Positions 17,636 through 26,576 of a stretch of DNA of 54,692 nucleotides are shown here, piece by piece. Under the pieces are notes generated by a model, which was given only the letters and a program-made list of their open reading frames with translations, did not search any database and was not told the origin of the DNA. The position numbers were made by a program, and so were the translations under genes. Position 1 is the first letter of the stretch. Each line of letters starts with the position of its first letter. Origin of the DNA: Pseudidiomarina sediminum DSM 21906 (GTDB lineage: Bacteria; Pseudomonadota; Gammaproteobacteria; Enterobacterales; Alteromonadaceae); contig NZ_AUHL01000009.1 of NCBI RefSeq assembly GCF_000423165.1, forward strand, positions 1 to 54,692, in the 5' to 3' direction.

Positions 17636-18430
17636 CTATCCTTCCGGGGTTAAAAAACCTATAAAAATAGGGCCTAAAATAAGTAAAAAGGTCACCGGGA
17701 AAAAGCAGGTAACCAGTGGAAAAAGGAGTTTCAAGCCAATTTCTTGCGCGAATTTTTCAGCCGCTAGCTGCTGTTCGATACGTCCTTGAGAGGCCTGCGC
17801 CATCAAAGTGTCAGCAAGGGCGCCACCGGTCACTCGCGCTTGCAGTACTGCAGCATTAAAGCTGGTTACTGCTGGTGAGGGTAAGCGCACCGCAAACTCG
17901 GAGAGCGCCTCGTCCAGTGATACGCCCGCTTGCAATTGGCGGTATAGCCAGCGCAATTGCAATAATGGAATGGCACGACTCTCAAGCTCCGTTAATGCCT
18001 GTAAGCTTGCCTGAAACGACAAACCTGCGTGCAACAGCATTGCCAGCAAGTCGAGGCTCGCTGGCCATTGACGTTCAAAGGTTCGTAGTCGCAACTTAAG
18101 TTTTCCTCGCTGCTGGACAACATAAAGTAGGCACAGTACCGCCACTAAAGATTTACTCCACCAAGGTAGCGGCAGAACACCACAGACAGCGATAGCAACC
18201 AAGCTCAAAAACGTCTGCATCCAAAAGTCTAACGGTTCAAGTTCGCCACCGTGACGCCGTGCAATACCGTTTAAGTAGCGCTGTATACGAATCGGGAGCT
18301 TCTCGAATAACGCCTCAACTCGGTGTCGACAATAAGGCTGCACGAGTTGTAAAACAGAACTTGTTACAAGCCAAAGCACGCCAAGTAAAAGCAAGCCAAG
18401 AAGCAAAAATTGCCAACTATGACTCATCAT
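17636..18430 (-). CDS. tadC: Tad inner-membrane platform protein TadC
   Basis: This 264-residue protein is of the type II secretion F (GspF) domain family. The T2SSF domain at about 120-250 has DLLAMLLHAGLSFQASLQAL and FAQEIGLKLLFPLVTCFFPVTFLLILGP with C-terminal membrane helices. TadB and TadC form the inner-membrane core that the TadA ATPase drives. The start (two adjacent ATG codons, 18430 or 18427) overlaps tadB by 11-14 bp. Confidence 0.88.
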   Translation of the reverse strand: MMSHSWQFLLLGLLLLGVLWLVTSSVLQLVQPYCRHRVEALFEKLPIRIQRYLNGIARRHGGELEPLDFWMQTFLSLVAIAVCGVLPLPWWSKSLVAVLCLLYVVQQRGKLKLRLRTFERQWPASLDLLAMLLHAGLSFQASLQALTELESRAIPLLQLRWLYRQLQAGVSLDEALSEFAVRLPSPAVTSFNAAVLQARVTGGALADTLMAQASQGRIEQQLAAEKFAQEIGLKLLFPLVTCFFPVTFLLILGPIFIGFLTPEG

Positions 18431-19277
18431 CGAAGCTACCCAAAATACGTCGATTCAAAAGGAAGCCAACGGCCAGTAAGATCCCAGCTACCAGCAGTAA
18501 CAGTTGCCCTATAGTAGTGGTGAGTAACAGATGTTTTGAGCTTTCTTGCACTTCCCCGATAACAAAAAAGAGTGCGATAGGAAGCACAAACATGATCTTA
18601 CTTTGTAAGCGCGCTTGCGCTGATAAGCTCATGATCCGCTCTTTCGCAATATGCTGTTGTTCAAGAGCTGCCGCCATGCGTGAAAGCATCTGTGCCTGTT
18701 GCCCGCCAAAACGACTGCTCGTGATCAACATGAAAATAAAAAACTGAACCATTGATGATGGGACACGTTGATAGAGTTGCTGCAAACTCGAGGCGAGTGA
18801 CTGACCGGCTTGCTGTCGCTGTACCACGACCCGTAGTTCACTGCCTAAGGGGGCTGGTGTTTGCTTTTCAACCAAAGCAAGTGAAGGCAATAAGCTCATT
18901 CCGGCACTCAAACTATTCGCGATTAACCGCAATGCCTGAGGGAGTTGACGCTCAATAATTTCCACCCGCCGCCGCATTAACCAACGACGCAACAACGGCA
19001 GCCCAGCAAAGTAAGCCATCACACAAGCAAGCCCCCACAGAAGATCAGCAATCAATAAACTACTGACAACTCCCAGCGGCAGCGCGGCCAGAATCAAGAG
19101 CAAACCAAATTTGTGCGCTGGCAAAAAAATAAGGAAGGTTGTTAGCGAAACTTCAGTATCTTTCAACATCGCTAGCTTAATCTCAGAGAACATTCCGTTC
19201 CCGAGTAAACGCAGCAGCCAAACAATGCTCAGCAAGCTAATACCGACAAAAAGAAGCACATGCCACATCTCAATCAT
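18417..19277 (-). CDS. tadB: Tad inner-membrane platform protein TadB
   Basis: ATG at 19277 gives 286 residues (MIEMWHVLLFVG) and overlaps the tadA stop by 8 bp. The longer open frame into tadA has no family support. There is a T2SSF domain around residues 130-250 with LPQALRLIANSLSAGMSLLPSLALVE and a C-terminal pair of membrane helices. It is a partner of TadC. Confidence 0.88.
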   Translation of the reverse strand: MIEMWHVLLFVGISLLSIVWLLRLLGNGMFSEIKLAMLKDTEVSLTTFLIFLPAHKFGLLLILAALPLGVVSSLLIADLLWGLACVMAYFAGLPLLRRWLMRRRVEIIERQLPQALRLIANSLSAGMSLLPSLALVEKQTPAPLGSELRVVVQRQQAGQSLASSLQQLYQRVPSSMVQFFIFMLITSSRFGGQQAQMLSRMAAALEQQHIAKERIMSLSAQARLQSKIMFVLPIALFFVIGEVQESSKHLLLTTTIGQLLLLVAGILLAVGFLLNRRILGSFDDES

Positions 19278-20454
19278 CGGCGCTCTCCCACTCTGAGCGC
19301 ATGCCCAAGTCGTTGAGTCGATTGTGCTGCCATTGAAACATTGGCGTGATCTGATAGGCCAATGTTTCCAAACCAACAATCTCACTAATGGCTTTGATGA
19401 CCCGTCGCCCGTCGGAAAGCCTCGCGATCTGTACCACGACATCAACTGCCGAGGCAATTTGTTGGCGAATGGCAGTCAAAGGCAACTCAAAGCCAGCCAG
19501 CATAACCATCACCTCGAGGCGCTGCAGTGCCTCGCGAGGGCTATTCGCATGCAAGGTAGATAAGGAGCCTTCGTGTCCCGTATTCATAGCCTGCAACATA
19601 TCAAGTGCCTCAGCGCCGCGACACTCCCCAACAATAATGCGATCAGGACGCATCCGCAGCGCGTTGATCAGTAGCTCACGAATGCTCACTTGCCCTCGCC
19701 CCTCTGCATTCGCAGGGCGAGCTTCAAGTGCGATCAAATTATCATGCTGAAGCTTCAACTCAGCGGCATCTTCAATCGTTACTAAACGTTGATCACTCTG
19801 GATTTCACTGGCTAACAAATTGAGTAAGGTGGTTTTCCCGGTTCCGGTACCACCAATGATCAACATGTTTTTTCTGGCTGTCACCATTTGACGAAGGTAC
19901 TTAACCGCTTCGACCGAAATGGCTTGGTGCCGCAGTAAGTCATCAAAGACCAATGCCTTTCTGGCAAACTTTCGGATCGTCAAACAAGCGCCTCGCAATG
20001 CCAGTGGAGCAATCACCGCATTCACTCGAGAGCCATCAGGTAAACGCGCATCTACCATAGGTTGTGCACTATCAATTCGTCGTCCTAATGGCAGCACGAT
20101 ACGATCAATCACCTGTAGCAACTCTGCTTCGCTATCAAATTGCACCTCTGATTTAAACAAACACCCTTTTCGCTCAACAAAGACGGACTGATAGTGGTTC
20201 ACCATAATCTCGCTGATCGCATCATCTGCAAGCAGCTCTGTTAACGGCCCGTAGCCAAGGCAAGCATCCACCACCGCTTGAACCAGCGCTTGTTCTGCAG
20301 CGTCTAAACTACGTTGCTGTTGTTGCCGCACTTCTCCAGTTAAATAGTCCTCGGCGAAAGTCCGTATACTCTCGAGTGAAGCGAAGTCGCGCTGCATCGT
20401 GGCTTTCTGTAAATGTTGTTTCAGCTGTTGCGTCAAATGCCTTTTGTCCAACAT
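19270..20454 (-). CDS. tadA: Tad secretion ATPase TadA/CpaF
   Basis: The 394-residue type II/IV secretion ATPase has Walker A GGTGTGKTT at residues 201-209, an Asp box around VTIEDAAELKL, Walker B region RIIVGECRGAEALDML and the conserved THANSPREALQRLEVM. It powers pilus polymerisation at the inner membrane. The 3-bp gap to the secretin stop and GGAG upstream support ATG 20454. The N-terminal extension is shorter than that of many CpaF proteins (usually above 420). Confidence 0.93.
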   Translation of the reverse strand: MLDKRHLTQQLKQHLQKATMQRDFASLESIRTFAEDYLTGEVRQQQQRSLDAAEQALVQAVVDACLGYGPLTELLADDAISEIMVNHYQSVFVERKGCLFKSEVQFDSEAELLQVIDRIVLPLGRRIDSAQPMVDARLPDGSRVNAVIAPLALRGACLTIRKFARKALVFDDLLRHQAISVEAVKYLRQMVTARKNMLIIGGTGTGKTTLLNLLASEIQSDQRLVTIEDAAELKLQHDNLIALEARPANAEGRGQVSIRELLINALRMRPDRIIVGECRGAEALDMLQAMNTGHEGSLSTLHANSPREALQRLEVMVMLAGFELPLTAIRQQIASAVDVVVQIARLSDGRRVIKAISEIVGLETLAYQITPMFQWQHNRLNDLGMRSEWESADD

Positions 20455-20457
20455 TGC

Positions 20458-21645
20458 TCACTCCTGCCACACTGGGTCATATAAACCAGAGCAACCTACG
20501 GCGCGATGAAATAACTTTACGTCGTGCTGCAAACGCTCACTTGTTTGTTGTGCTTCAGCTTCACTCACGGCCAAACGTGGCGTCACCATGATGACCAGAT
20601 CTGTTTCAGCATTTTGAAATTGCGTTGAGCGAAACAAAGCTCCTAAAATTGGCAGCGCGTGCAGTTCTGGAAAACGATCGGTCTGCGAAGACTGCTCATG
20701 CTGAATCAATCCGGACAACACTAATGTCTCACCAAGTGGTAAAACAAAGGTCGACGCCACCTTGCGCGCCAACAACCCAGGCACTCCATTCACTGAAGTC
20801 GCAGGATCGATTGAACTTAACTCCGCACTTAAACTTGCCTGTACCTTCCCGTCAGCGAGCAATTGCGGAGCAATTTCTAACTGCACGCCGTAAGGTCGAA
20901 ACGTTATATCTTGTAAGCCATGGAGCGAAACTTGTGGGATCGGAAATTCGCCACCTACTAAGAACTGGGCATTCCCGCCATTGATTGCACTCAATTTCGG
21001 TGCAGCAAGCACTTGCGCATGCCCTTCCCGCTCTAAGGTGTCGAGGGTGGCTTGGGCACTAAATGGCAAGTGAAACCAATCGCTCGCATTTTCTAGGAGT
21101 GGGCCATTTATCGCTGTGGGCCAGCGCACACCAAACCGGCGCGCATAAGAGCGCTTCACTTCAGCAATGTAGAGTTCTAACACCAGCATTGTCGGTGCCG
21201 CTTCGGGCTGCCAGTCGAGTTGGGAAACGAGCCGCGGGAACGCTTCTAACAGCGCTGTAACTTCTGCTCTATGCCGCGCTGCAATACTGCCAGAGAGCAC
21301 AATAATGCCATTTTCCTGCGTCTCAGCTTTTAGCTCGGGTAGGCGTCGCTGTAAGTTGCTTAAGCTGAGGCGCAAACGCGGTTCGAGCTTGGGTAGAATG
21401 CGAACCATAGCGCGCTGCTGCAATACACCTTTGGCAAAGAACAATACCTCAGCTTCACCGACCTGCTTCCCGGTGATGACCAACTGGTCCTGTTCAATTT
21501 TCTGGTAGTCCAGCACGTCTGGACGATTTACAACCACTTCGGTAGTTCCATGAAGTGGTAATACGAGACTTTCATAGAGCCTCAATTCATGGGTGGTAGC
21601 AGCGGCTGATAGTGACATACCAAGCCATATAAGAAATGTTCCCAT
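20458..21645 (-). CDS. cpaC: Tad outer-membrane secretin RcpA/CpaC
   Basis: ATG at 21645 (overlapping the cpaB stop by one base) gives 395 residues with a signal peptide ending SLSAAA. Pilus secretin N-terminal domain (LRLYESLVLPLHGTTEVVVNRPDVLDYQ) and a BON-like segment (NGIIVLSGSIAARHRAEV) precede the secretin domain (VLAAPKLSAINGGNAQFLVGGEFPIP, then LVIMVTPRLA). It forms the outer-membrane channel. It is shorter than typical CpaC (about 450-550). Confidence 0.9.
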   Translation of the reverse strand: MGTFLIWLGMSLSAAATTHELRLYESLVLPLHGTTEVVVNRPDVLDYQKIEQDQLVITGKQVGEAEVLFFAKGVLQQRAMVRILPKLEPRLRLSLSNLQRRLPELKAETQENGIIVLSGSIAARHRAEVTALLEAFPRLVSQLDWQPEAAPTMLVLELYIAEVKRSYARRFGVRWPTAINGPLLENASDWFHLPFSAQATLDTLEREGHAQVLAAPKLSAINGGNAQFLVGGEFPIPQVSLHGLQDITFRPYGVQLEIAPQLLADGKVQASLSAELSSIDPATSVNGVPGLLARKVASTFVLPLGETLVLSGLIQHEQSSQTDRFPELHALPILGALFRSTQFQNAETDLVIMVTPRLAVSEAEAQQTSERLQHDVKLFHRAVGCSGLYDPVWQE

Positions 21646-22379
21646 CACTGTGACGCTCCTTGTCCAGGCAACTCGTAAATATGTACCATCTGGGCCTGCT
21701 CGATGACTGGGTACACCTGCCCAGGTTTTTGTAGCCAAATGGCAAACCCGCTGCGGCGCATGTGCTCAAAGGTTACGGCATCGTTAACCGAAAGCCTTAA
21801 AGTAAGGGTTGTCGCTACACCTGTGTTAGGTTCAGAGTTGCTACGTTGATCAATGGCAAGCACTTCAATATTGCTTAATGTCATTAGCTGCTGCGCGGTT
21901 GACAAAGCACGCCCAGCATTGGCAACCAACGCGACATGGTTGCCTACCCTAAGCAAACCGTGATGTAACTGTTCAATGCCAACTGCAATCGTTACAGCGT
22001 ACTCATCCTCAGCTAATCGATCCGCAAATGTGACAGGTCTGGGTTGCCGTAGTTGATGGATCATCACAGGTGCGCCAGCACTAACGAAATAGCTCATTTC
22101 ACTCCCTACCACAGCGCTCGCATCTTCAGGTCGGAGCCATTCATCATTGATATAGCTGGGCGGATACTTCCGCTGTTGTAGATCTGCCATCCGCAGAACT
22201 TCACCGCTCTCCATGTCTCGGCTAAAAACGAGCACCCACTCCATCGTCGCGGAACGCTGCTGTTCAAGCTCTTGCGATTGCTGGTTGATGTAGCTTGTGA
22301 TCACGCGAGAGCTCGCAAACATCAGTGCTAACACCAAAACAAGCACCAGACTAAACTTCCACTTTAAGCGCAGCCGCAT
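21645..22379 (-). CDS. cpaB: Flp pilus assembly protein CpaB/RcpC
   Basis: ATG at 22379 gives 244 residues (MRLRLKWKFSLVLVLVLA) and lies 5 bp after the preceding stop. The alternative TTG at 22421 would add 14 residues. One N-terminal membrane helix is followed by an SAF domain (MEWVLVFSRDMESGEVLRMADLQ) and the RcpC region (ADRLAEDEYAVTIAVG, then GNHVALVANA). It is a periplasmic partner of the secretin. Confidence 0.88.
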   Translation of the reverse strand: MRLRLKWKFSLVLVLVLALMFASSRVITSYINQQSQELEQQRSATMEWVLVFSRDMESGEVLRMADLQQRKYPPSYINDEWLRPEDASAVVGSEMSYFVSAGAPVMIHQLRQPRPVTFADRLAEDEYAVTIAVGIEQLHHGLLRVGNHVALVANAGRALSTAQQLMTLSNIEVLAIDQRSNSEPNTGVATTLTLRLSVNDAVTFEHMRRSGFAIWLQKPGQVYPVIEQAQMVHIYELPGQGASQ

Positions 22380-22384
22380 CAACT

Positions 22385-22576
22385 TTAGCCCGCCCACGGA
22401 TGCAAGGTGTAATGCTGCCAAAAGGCGCTAAAAACCAGCATCCATTGCTGCACCAGAGCGAAAGCAAACGCCAATAATGTGGTGCCCTCGGCAGTTACCG
22501 GTACCAGCACAATCGTCAGCAGTGACAAAGCGACGACTAAGGTTTCAACGCTGGCCTGGCCGCTCGTCGTTGTCAC
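22385..22576 (-). CDS. Very small TadE-like pseudopilin (GTG start)
   Basis: The likely start is GTG at 22576, giving 63 residues: a class III leader TTTSG, cleavage before QASVE with Glu at +5, then a hydrophobic stretch and a short tail ending WQHYTLHPWAG. Longer frames from 22669 exist but put about 30 hydrophilic residues before the leader. It overlaps the upstream gene by 32 bp. Size and motif suit a pseudopilin of the TadE/Flp type reduced almost to its membrane helix. Confidence 0.6.
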   Translation of the reverse strand: MTTTSGQASVETLVVALSLLTIVLVPVTAEGTTLLAFAFALVQQWMLVFSAFWQHYTLHPWAG

Positions 22577-23051
22577 TGATGGTAACCACCATCGTCTGTT
22601 GCTGGAGCGGAAAGAAAAGCATATCTTCCCGTGGTTGCTGTAACACCAAGTGATATCGTCCATGATCAATTTCCAAGCTGTGAGAGTAGCGTTGCCCGAG
22701 ACGGAACTTCGCCATAGTGAGTAGTTGCTTAACGTGATGTTTGCTAAAGTGAAGCTGCACCTGCTTTCCGTGCATGGTGTAGCTTTGTAGTACTTCCCCG
22801 CGCCAATTGCTGGCCCTAGAATGTGGTGACTGTTGCCAACGCGTCAGCCAATAGCGTTGTTGGTGGTACTGCAGTACCCACATGACCTGATTTACCTCGC
22901 ACCAGTGCAGAACCTTATTCAGTTGTTGCGGATGACAGCCGAATTCATCTAAACGCGGTTGTTGCGGAGCAATGACTTGCCAATAGGTTCGCTGCGGTTG
23001 CTGCAGTAAAAGCTCTAACTGCCAATCTACTGGAGGATCTATGACTAGCAT
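22545..23051 (-). CDS. Unrecognised 168-residue Gln/His/Trp-rich protein in the Tad operon
   Basis: I do not recognise this protein. The start is ATG 23051 with GGAGG 7 nt upstream and a 7-bp overlap with the TadE-like stop. It has no signal peptide or membrane helix, so it is probably cytosolic. It is unusually rich in Gln, His and Trp, with segments such as VMWVLQYHQQRYWLTRW. TadZ, an atypical ParA-like ATPase normally found in Tad loci, is missing here, but this protein has no Walker motif and is not a TadZ. Confidence 0.65.
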   Translation of the reverse strand: MLVIDPPVDWQLELLLQQPQRTYWQVIAPQQPRLDEFGCHPQQLNKVLHWCEVNQVMWVLQYHQQRYWLTRWQQSPHSRASNWRGEVLQSYTMHGKQVQLHFSKHHVKQLLTMAKFRLGQRYSHSLEIDHGRYHLVLQQPREDMLFFPLQQQTMVVTISDNDERPGQR

Positions 23052-23581
23052 GGCAATTCCTCCGCGCAATCCACTTCAGCTGGCGTAGCATCCGCATTCA
23101 CATAACCGAACACCAAATTGTCCGGCGCTAACTCTTCCGTAAAATGAAGTGCGCCAAGCATACGTTGCAAGAACGGCAGGCCTAGCTCGTTAAGGCGGGC
23201 GAACAGCGTCAATTGTGCGGGGCGACGACTCAGCTCCGCGCTCGATTTAGGTGACCAAGGATCGGAAAGTTGAACCATTGGGCGATAATCACGCGAAGCT
23301 TGCAACTGGCGCATATTTTCAACTGGCAACTCAAAGCCACTCAACATCGTAAGCGGCTGGACAATCAATTTTGCGCGTGTGGCATGCGGATAGTCGGCTG
23401 AGGCGATCACTCCTTCAGATAATTCCCCTGCTCGCCAGATCTGGTCACGGGAACGATCAATGCGTTGTTGTTCAGCGACATTAAAAGGGTGGATAACGTC
23501 TTTGATAAGTACAAAAATCATCGTAAAGAGCGTCATGAGTACCAACCCTTCGAGCATCGCTTGCCCCGCTACTTTAGCCAT
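23045..23581 (-). CDS. tadE: TadE-like pseudopilin
   Basis: ATG at 23581 (GTGAGG 7-8 nt upstream) gives 178 residues beginning MAKVAG. Cleavage after Gly6 exposes QAMLE, with Glu at +5, then a hydrophobic helix LVLMTLFTMIFVLIKD: the TadE pseudopilin pattern. The periplasmic part has a paired Cys near the C-terminus (CAEELPC). It starts 5 bp beyond the upstream stop. A minor pilin role is inferred from family knowledge. Confidence 0.75.
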   Translation of the reverse strand: MAKVAGQAMLEGLVLMTLFTMIFVLIKDVIHPFNVAEQQRIDRSRDQIWRAGELSEGVIASADYPHATRAKLIVQPLTMLSGFELPVENMRQLQASRDYRPMVQLSDPWSPKSSAELSRRPAQLTLFARLNELGLPFLQRMLGALHFTEELAPDNLVFGYVNADATPAEVDCAEELPC

Positions 23582-24767
23582 GTGGGGCCTCACTCTTGAA
23601 TAAGCTCAGCATCGTCCGGTCACGCAACGTCAAAGACTCTAACCGCTCCTGCCACAAGGCGTTAAACAGATTCGCCTGTTCCAGTTGTTCATCCCTGCGG
23701 GCAAACCACCGCTGAGGACGACTGTAGAACACGCCAGCTTTAGCAGTGGCTTGCGGTAAGCGCACAATGACTTTCGGCCAGTCTTCTGGAGCTAACTGTG
23801 GACGATTAAAGTAGCTAAATGTCGTCGCATAGCGACCCATCGCTAGTTGTGAGTCCGCTGCCCATTCGGTGGCCGTTGGATTTGTTGCTGCTGAACCACC
23901 AAAGTGTTCAACTTCAATGCGTTGAATTTGATCGCCAAGGTAACTCGCCCCATCGCCCACAGCTAATTCCGTCGAATCCAGAAGCCCACGTACGTGTAAC
24001 GAAACCGTATCGATGCCCTGCCAGTGCCATGCCCCAGCATCGTCCACTACTAAACGCGCGCCCCCTGCCTTTGCAAGTTCAAGCCCGATTAAGTCAAACC
24101 AAGGGTAACTGCGCTTCGCACTGAAAGCATCCAAACTAGCATGCATTAAGCGCTGTGAGAGACCAGCATCATTACCTGAACGTTGTGGTGGAATAAAGGT
24201 CCACCATAACCAAGGAGCTGGCACAATTCCTGGGGCGTGCAGCAACTGCCACGCATCACCCTGTTGACCATGCTGCTGATAAATCTGCGACAACGTCCGC
24301 GGGATCTCCATCGCAAACGCTAGACGGGCATACCACTGGGTCGCGCGCAGCGCTGTAGTTATGGCCTGCTGAAAATAAATCACTCCCTGTAACACTTGAT
24401 TCAATGGTCGCTCCATGCGCCTTACGATACGGGCGATAGTGCTGGTAATTGAATTTAAGTAAGGGATCCAAGCACTGATGATAGCGCTGCGATCAGCCAC
24501 ATCTTTCATCATTTGGTACCAACTGGCGATGCCCACGACCTGCGCAATGCTCAGTTCATTGGCAAGTAACGCACGATTGGTGATTGCGAGCAGGTTCATT
24601 TCGCGCGCCATCAGTACTGCAGCAGATACCGCCATATTGTCGGCGATATTCTGCTGGTACCAACTTTCTCGCACCTCAACTCCGCGTTGCATCGCACCCA
24701 GCAATAGCACCATTAGCGCTGCCAAAATAGGTAGCAACCACGCCGCAGTATAACCCTTGCAGCGCAT
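23574..24767 (-). CDS. TadG-like Flp pilus assembly protein
   Basis: This 397-residue protein has a single N-terminal membrane helix (AAWLLPILAALMVLLLGAM, residues 8-26) followed by a long extracytoplasmic region. The region starts with a helical stretch rich in Ala/Asn, as in the TadG N-terminal family (QQNIADNMAVSAAVLMAREMN). GGAGA precedes the ATG, and the start overlaps the pilin stop by one base (TGATG). TadG proteins are minor pilus or anchoring components. No von Willebrand domain is visible. Confidence 0.72.
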   Translation of the reverse strand: MRCKGYTAAWLLPILAALMVLLLGAMQRGVEVRESWYQQNIADNMAVSAAVLMAREMNLLAITNRALLANELSIAQVVGIASWYQMMKDVADRSAIISAWIPYLNSITSTIARIVRRMERPLNQVLQGVIYFQQAITTALRATQWYARLAFAMEIPRTLSQIYQQHGQQGDAWQLLHAPGIVPAPWLWWTFIPPQRSGNDAGLSQRLMHASLDAFSAKRSYPWFDLIGLELAKAGGARLVVDDAGAWHWQGIDTVSLHVRGLLDSTELAVGDGASYLGDQIQRIEVEHFGGSAATNPTATEWAADSQLAMGRYATTFSYFNRPQLAPEDWPKVIVRLPQATAKAGVFYSRPQRWFARRDEQLEQANLFNALWQERLESLTLRDRTMLSLFKSEAPHG

Positions 24768-25045
24768 CAGTTTTCTCCTGACTCGGTCACTTCATCGTAG
24801 TTGCCCAGCGTCACATCTTGTCGAGCAACAGTACCCGAACGACGTGCGCTCGCACGCGCAGTATTGAGTTGTTGTGACGCGCTCTGCCCACTTACTTCAT
24901 GTGCGATGCCGGCCACTTGGTTACGTACCGTTTTACCAAGTAACGAATAGACACCGATAGCAGCAACAGCGATCAACGCCACGATAATGATGTACTCGGT
25001 CATTCCTTGACCGAGTTGATAAGAAGTAAAACGTCCCTGTTTCAT
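24767..25045 (-). CDS. flp: Flp-type pilin (first gene of the Tad operon)
   Basis: ATG at 25045 with AAGGAGG 6 nt upstream gives 92 residues. The leader ends at LG and the mature part begins QGMTEY, which puts the Flp signature Glu-Tyr at +5/+6. The hydrophobic helix IIIVALIAVAAIGVY follows. The soluble tail (about 50 residues, Ala/Ser/Arg-rich) is longer than in classical Flp. Upstream there is a -10-like TATAGT and an inverted repeat GAAAAC-ACCCT-GTTTTC in the 96-bp gap to queE. No good -35 was found. Confidence 0.85.
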   Translation of the reverse strand: MKQGRFTSYQLGQGMTEYIIIVALIAVAAIGVYSLLGKTVRNQVAGIAHEVSGQSASQQLNTARASARRSGTVARQDVTLGNYDEVTESGEN

Positions 25046-25141
25046 AATGCCTCCTTGCACTACCTTGAACAGTGCTGGGATAACCTCAGCTCATTCACTA
25101 TAGCGCAAAGAAAACAGGGTGTTTTCAAAAGAAGATATGTC

Positions 25142-25831
25142 TTACTCGATATTGAGATATTTATGCATCTGTACGGACAAGCGCCAATTGCGTTCAATAC
25201 ACACCTGCATCGCTAATTCCGTGGCGCGCGGTCGCTGTGAGATAGGTTGCAGCGCAATAATGGTATCCTGCCGCGGCGGACAGTTTTTGAGGAGAAGATC
25301 CAATGCATCAATATGCTTTTCCATCGCCACTGGATACTTCACTTCATCAGCACGTTGCATGCAATCTGGACGCACAAGATAGCCACCTGGCATATCCAAC
25401 TTGGGTGAAACGGTGACCCACGTATTCTCCGTCACGTGCAGCGGAAAGGTTCCACTGGTTTCGATTTGCAATTGATAACCGTGTTGCTCAAGCTCTTGTC
25501 CCAACGGCATCAAGTCATACATTGCAGGCTCGCCACCGGTGATGACGATATGCTTGGCGGTGAAACCTTGCGCTTCAATTACGTTCAAAATCTCAACAGC
25601 GCTCATCTCCGCCCACGCCTCGCTTGGCGCAGTCTTAGCAAGCATAGCCTCAGCACTCACACGAGCGTTATCTGATTTTTCCCACGTATGCTTGGTATCA
25701 CACCAAGGACAGCCAACCGGACAGCCTTGCAAACGTAAAAATAAAGCTGGAGTGCCAGTGTACAGCCCTTCCCCTTGAATGGTTTGAAAGAACTCATTAA
25801 CCGGATACTTAACAGTAGTAATGGGAATCAT
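25142..25831 (-). CDS. queE: 7-carboxy-7-deazaguanine synthase
   Basis: This 229-residue radical SAM enzyme converts 6-carboxytetrahydropterin to 7-carboxy-7-deazaguanine in queuosine synthesis. The cluster ligands are in CPVGCPWC, the Cx3Cx2C motif, at about residues 37-44. [11 protein letters not shown] and [10 protein letters not shown] are family motifs. It is divergent from queC, the next enzyme in the pathway, with a shared 73-bp promoter region (candidate -10 TACAAT for queE at 25863-25858). Confidence 0.95.
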   Translation of the reverse strand: MIPITTVKYPVNEFFQTIQGEGLYTGTPALFLRLQGCPVGCPWCDTKHTWEKSDNARVSAEAMLAKTAPSEAWAEMSAVEILNVIEAQGFTAKHIVITGGEPAMYDLMPLGQELEQHGYQLQIETSGTFPLHVTENTWVTVSPKLDMPGGYLVRPDCMQRADEVKYPVAMEKHIDALDLLLKNCPPRQDTIIALQPISQRPRATELAMQVCIERNWRLSVQMHKYLNIE

Positions 25832-25904
25832 CCTATTTTGCGTTAAACTATGTGCCTATTGTAGCGTAAATTGGTCCAAAGTAAGTAGTGGGGAGCCCTG
25901 TCAT

Positions 25905-26576
25905 ATGGCAAAAGTCGTTGTAATTTATTCCGGTGGTATGGATTCATTTACCGTACTCAATCGAGCACTTAAAGATGGCCATGAGGTCTATGCATTAAGC
26001 TTTAACTATGGACAGCGCCATGTAAAAGAGCTTGAAGTCGCAGCAGAAGTGACTCAGCGTCTAAACATCCCTCACAAAATTGTTGATATCACCGCGATTA
26101 ATCAACTCCTTGCCGGCAGTTCACTTACTTCTGATGCCATCGCCATTCCTGAAGGTGACTATGAAGAGGAATCAATGAAGTCGACGGTGGTTCCGAACCG
26201 GAATATGATTTTACTCTCGTTGGCAATAGGCTATGCCGTGTCACTCGAAGCTCAGGCGGTCTATTACGGTGCACACTCGGGCGACCATGCAATCTACCCA
26301 GATTGCCGTCCAGAATTTGTAAAACGCATGCAAGAAGTCAGTGCAATTGCGAACTACGAGCCAATTGCAATAGAAGTACCTTACCTCAACGCAGATAAAG
26401 GTGAGATTTTGCGAGATGGTCTAGCGATGGGGCTTGATTACAAGCAAACGTGGACCTGTTACAACGGTCGTGAGAAAGCCTGCGGTAAGTGTGGAGCCTG
26501 CGTTGAGCGACTCGACGCTTTTGCCGCAAATCAGGTCACGGATCCATTAGAGTATGAAGCCACGAGCGCTAGTTAA
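25905..26576 (+). CDS. queC: 7-cyano-7-deazaguanine synthase
   Basis: ATG at 25905 (GGGAG upstream) gives 223 residues beginning [14 protein letters not shown], with the PP-loop SGGMDS binding ATP. The C-terminal zinc site uses Cys residues in CYNG...CGKCGAC. It makes preQ0 from the QueE product with ammonia and ATP. An in-frame extension of 28 codons upstream is not supported. The stop overlaps the nagZ stop region by 8 bp. Confidence 0.96.
   Translation: MAKVVVIYSGGMDSFTVLNRALKDGHEVYALSFNYGQRHVKELEVAAEVTQRLNIPHKIVDITAINQLLAGSSLTSDAIAIPEGDYEEESMKSTVVPNRNMILLSLAIGYAVSLEAQAVYYGAHSGDHAIYPDCRPEFVKRMQEVSAIANYEPIAIEVPYLNADKGEILRDGLAMGLDYKQTWTCYNGREKACGKCGACVERLDAFAANQVTDPLEYEATSAS

Noticed and set aside
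25832-25904. preQ1 riboswitch between queE and queC
   Set aside because: The 73-bp gap shows no C-rich loop plus A-rich tail arrangement for either gene, only promoter-like boxes.
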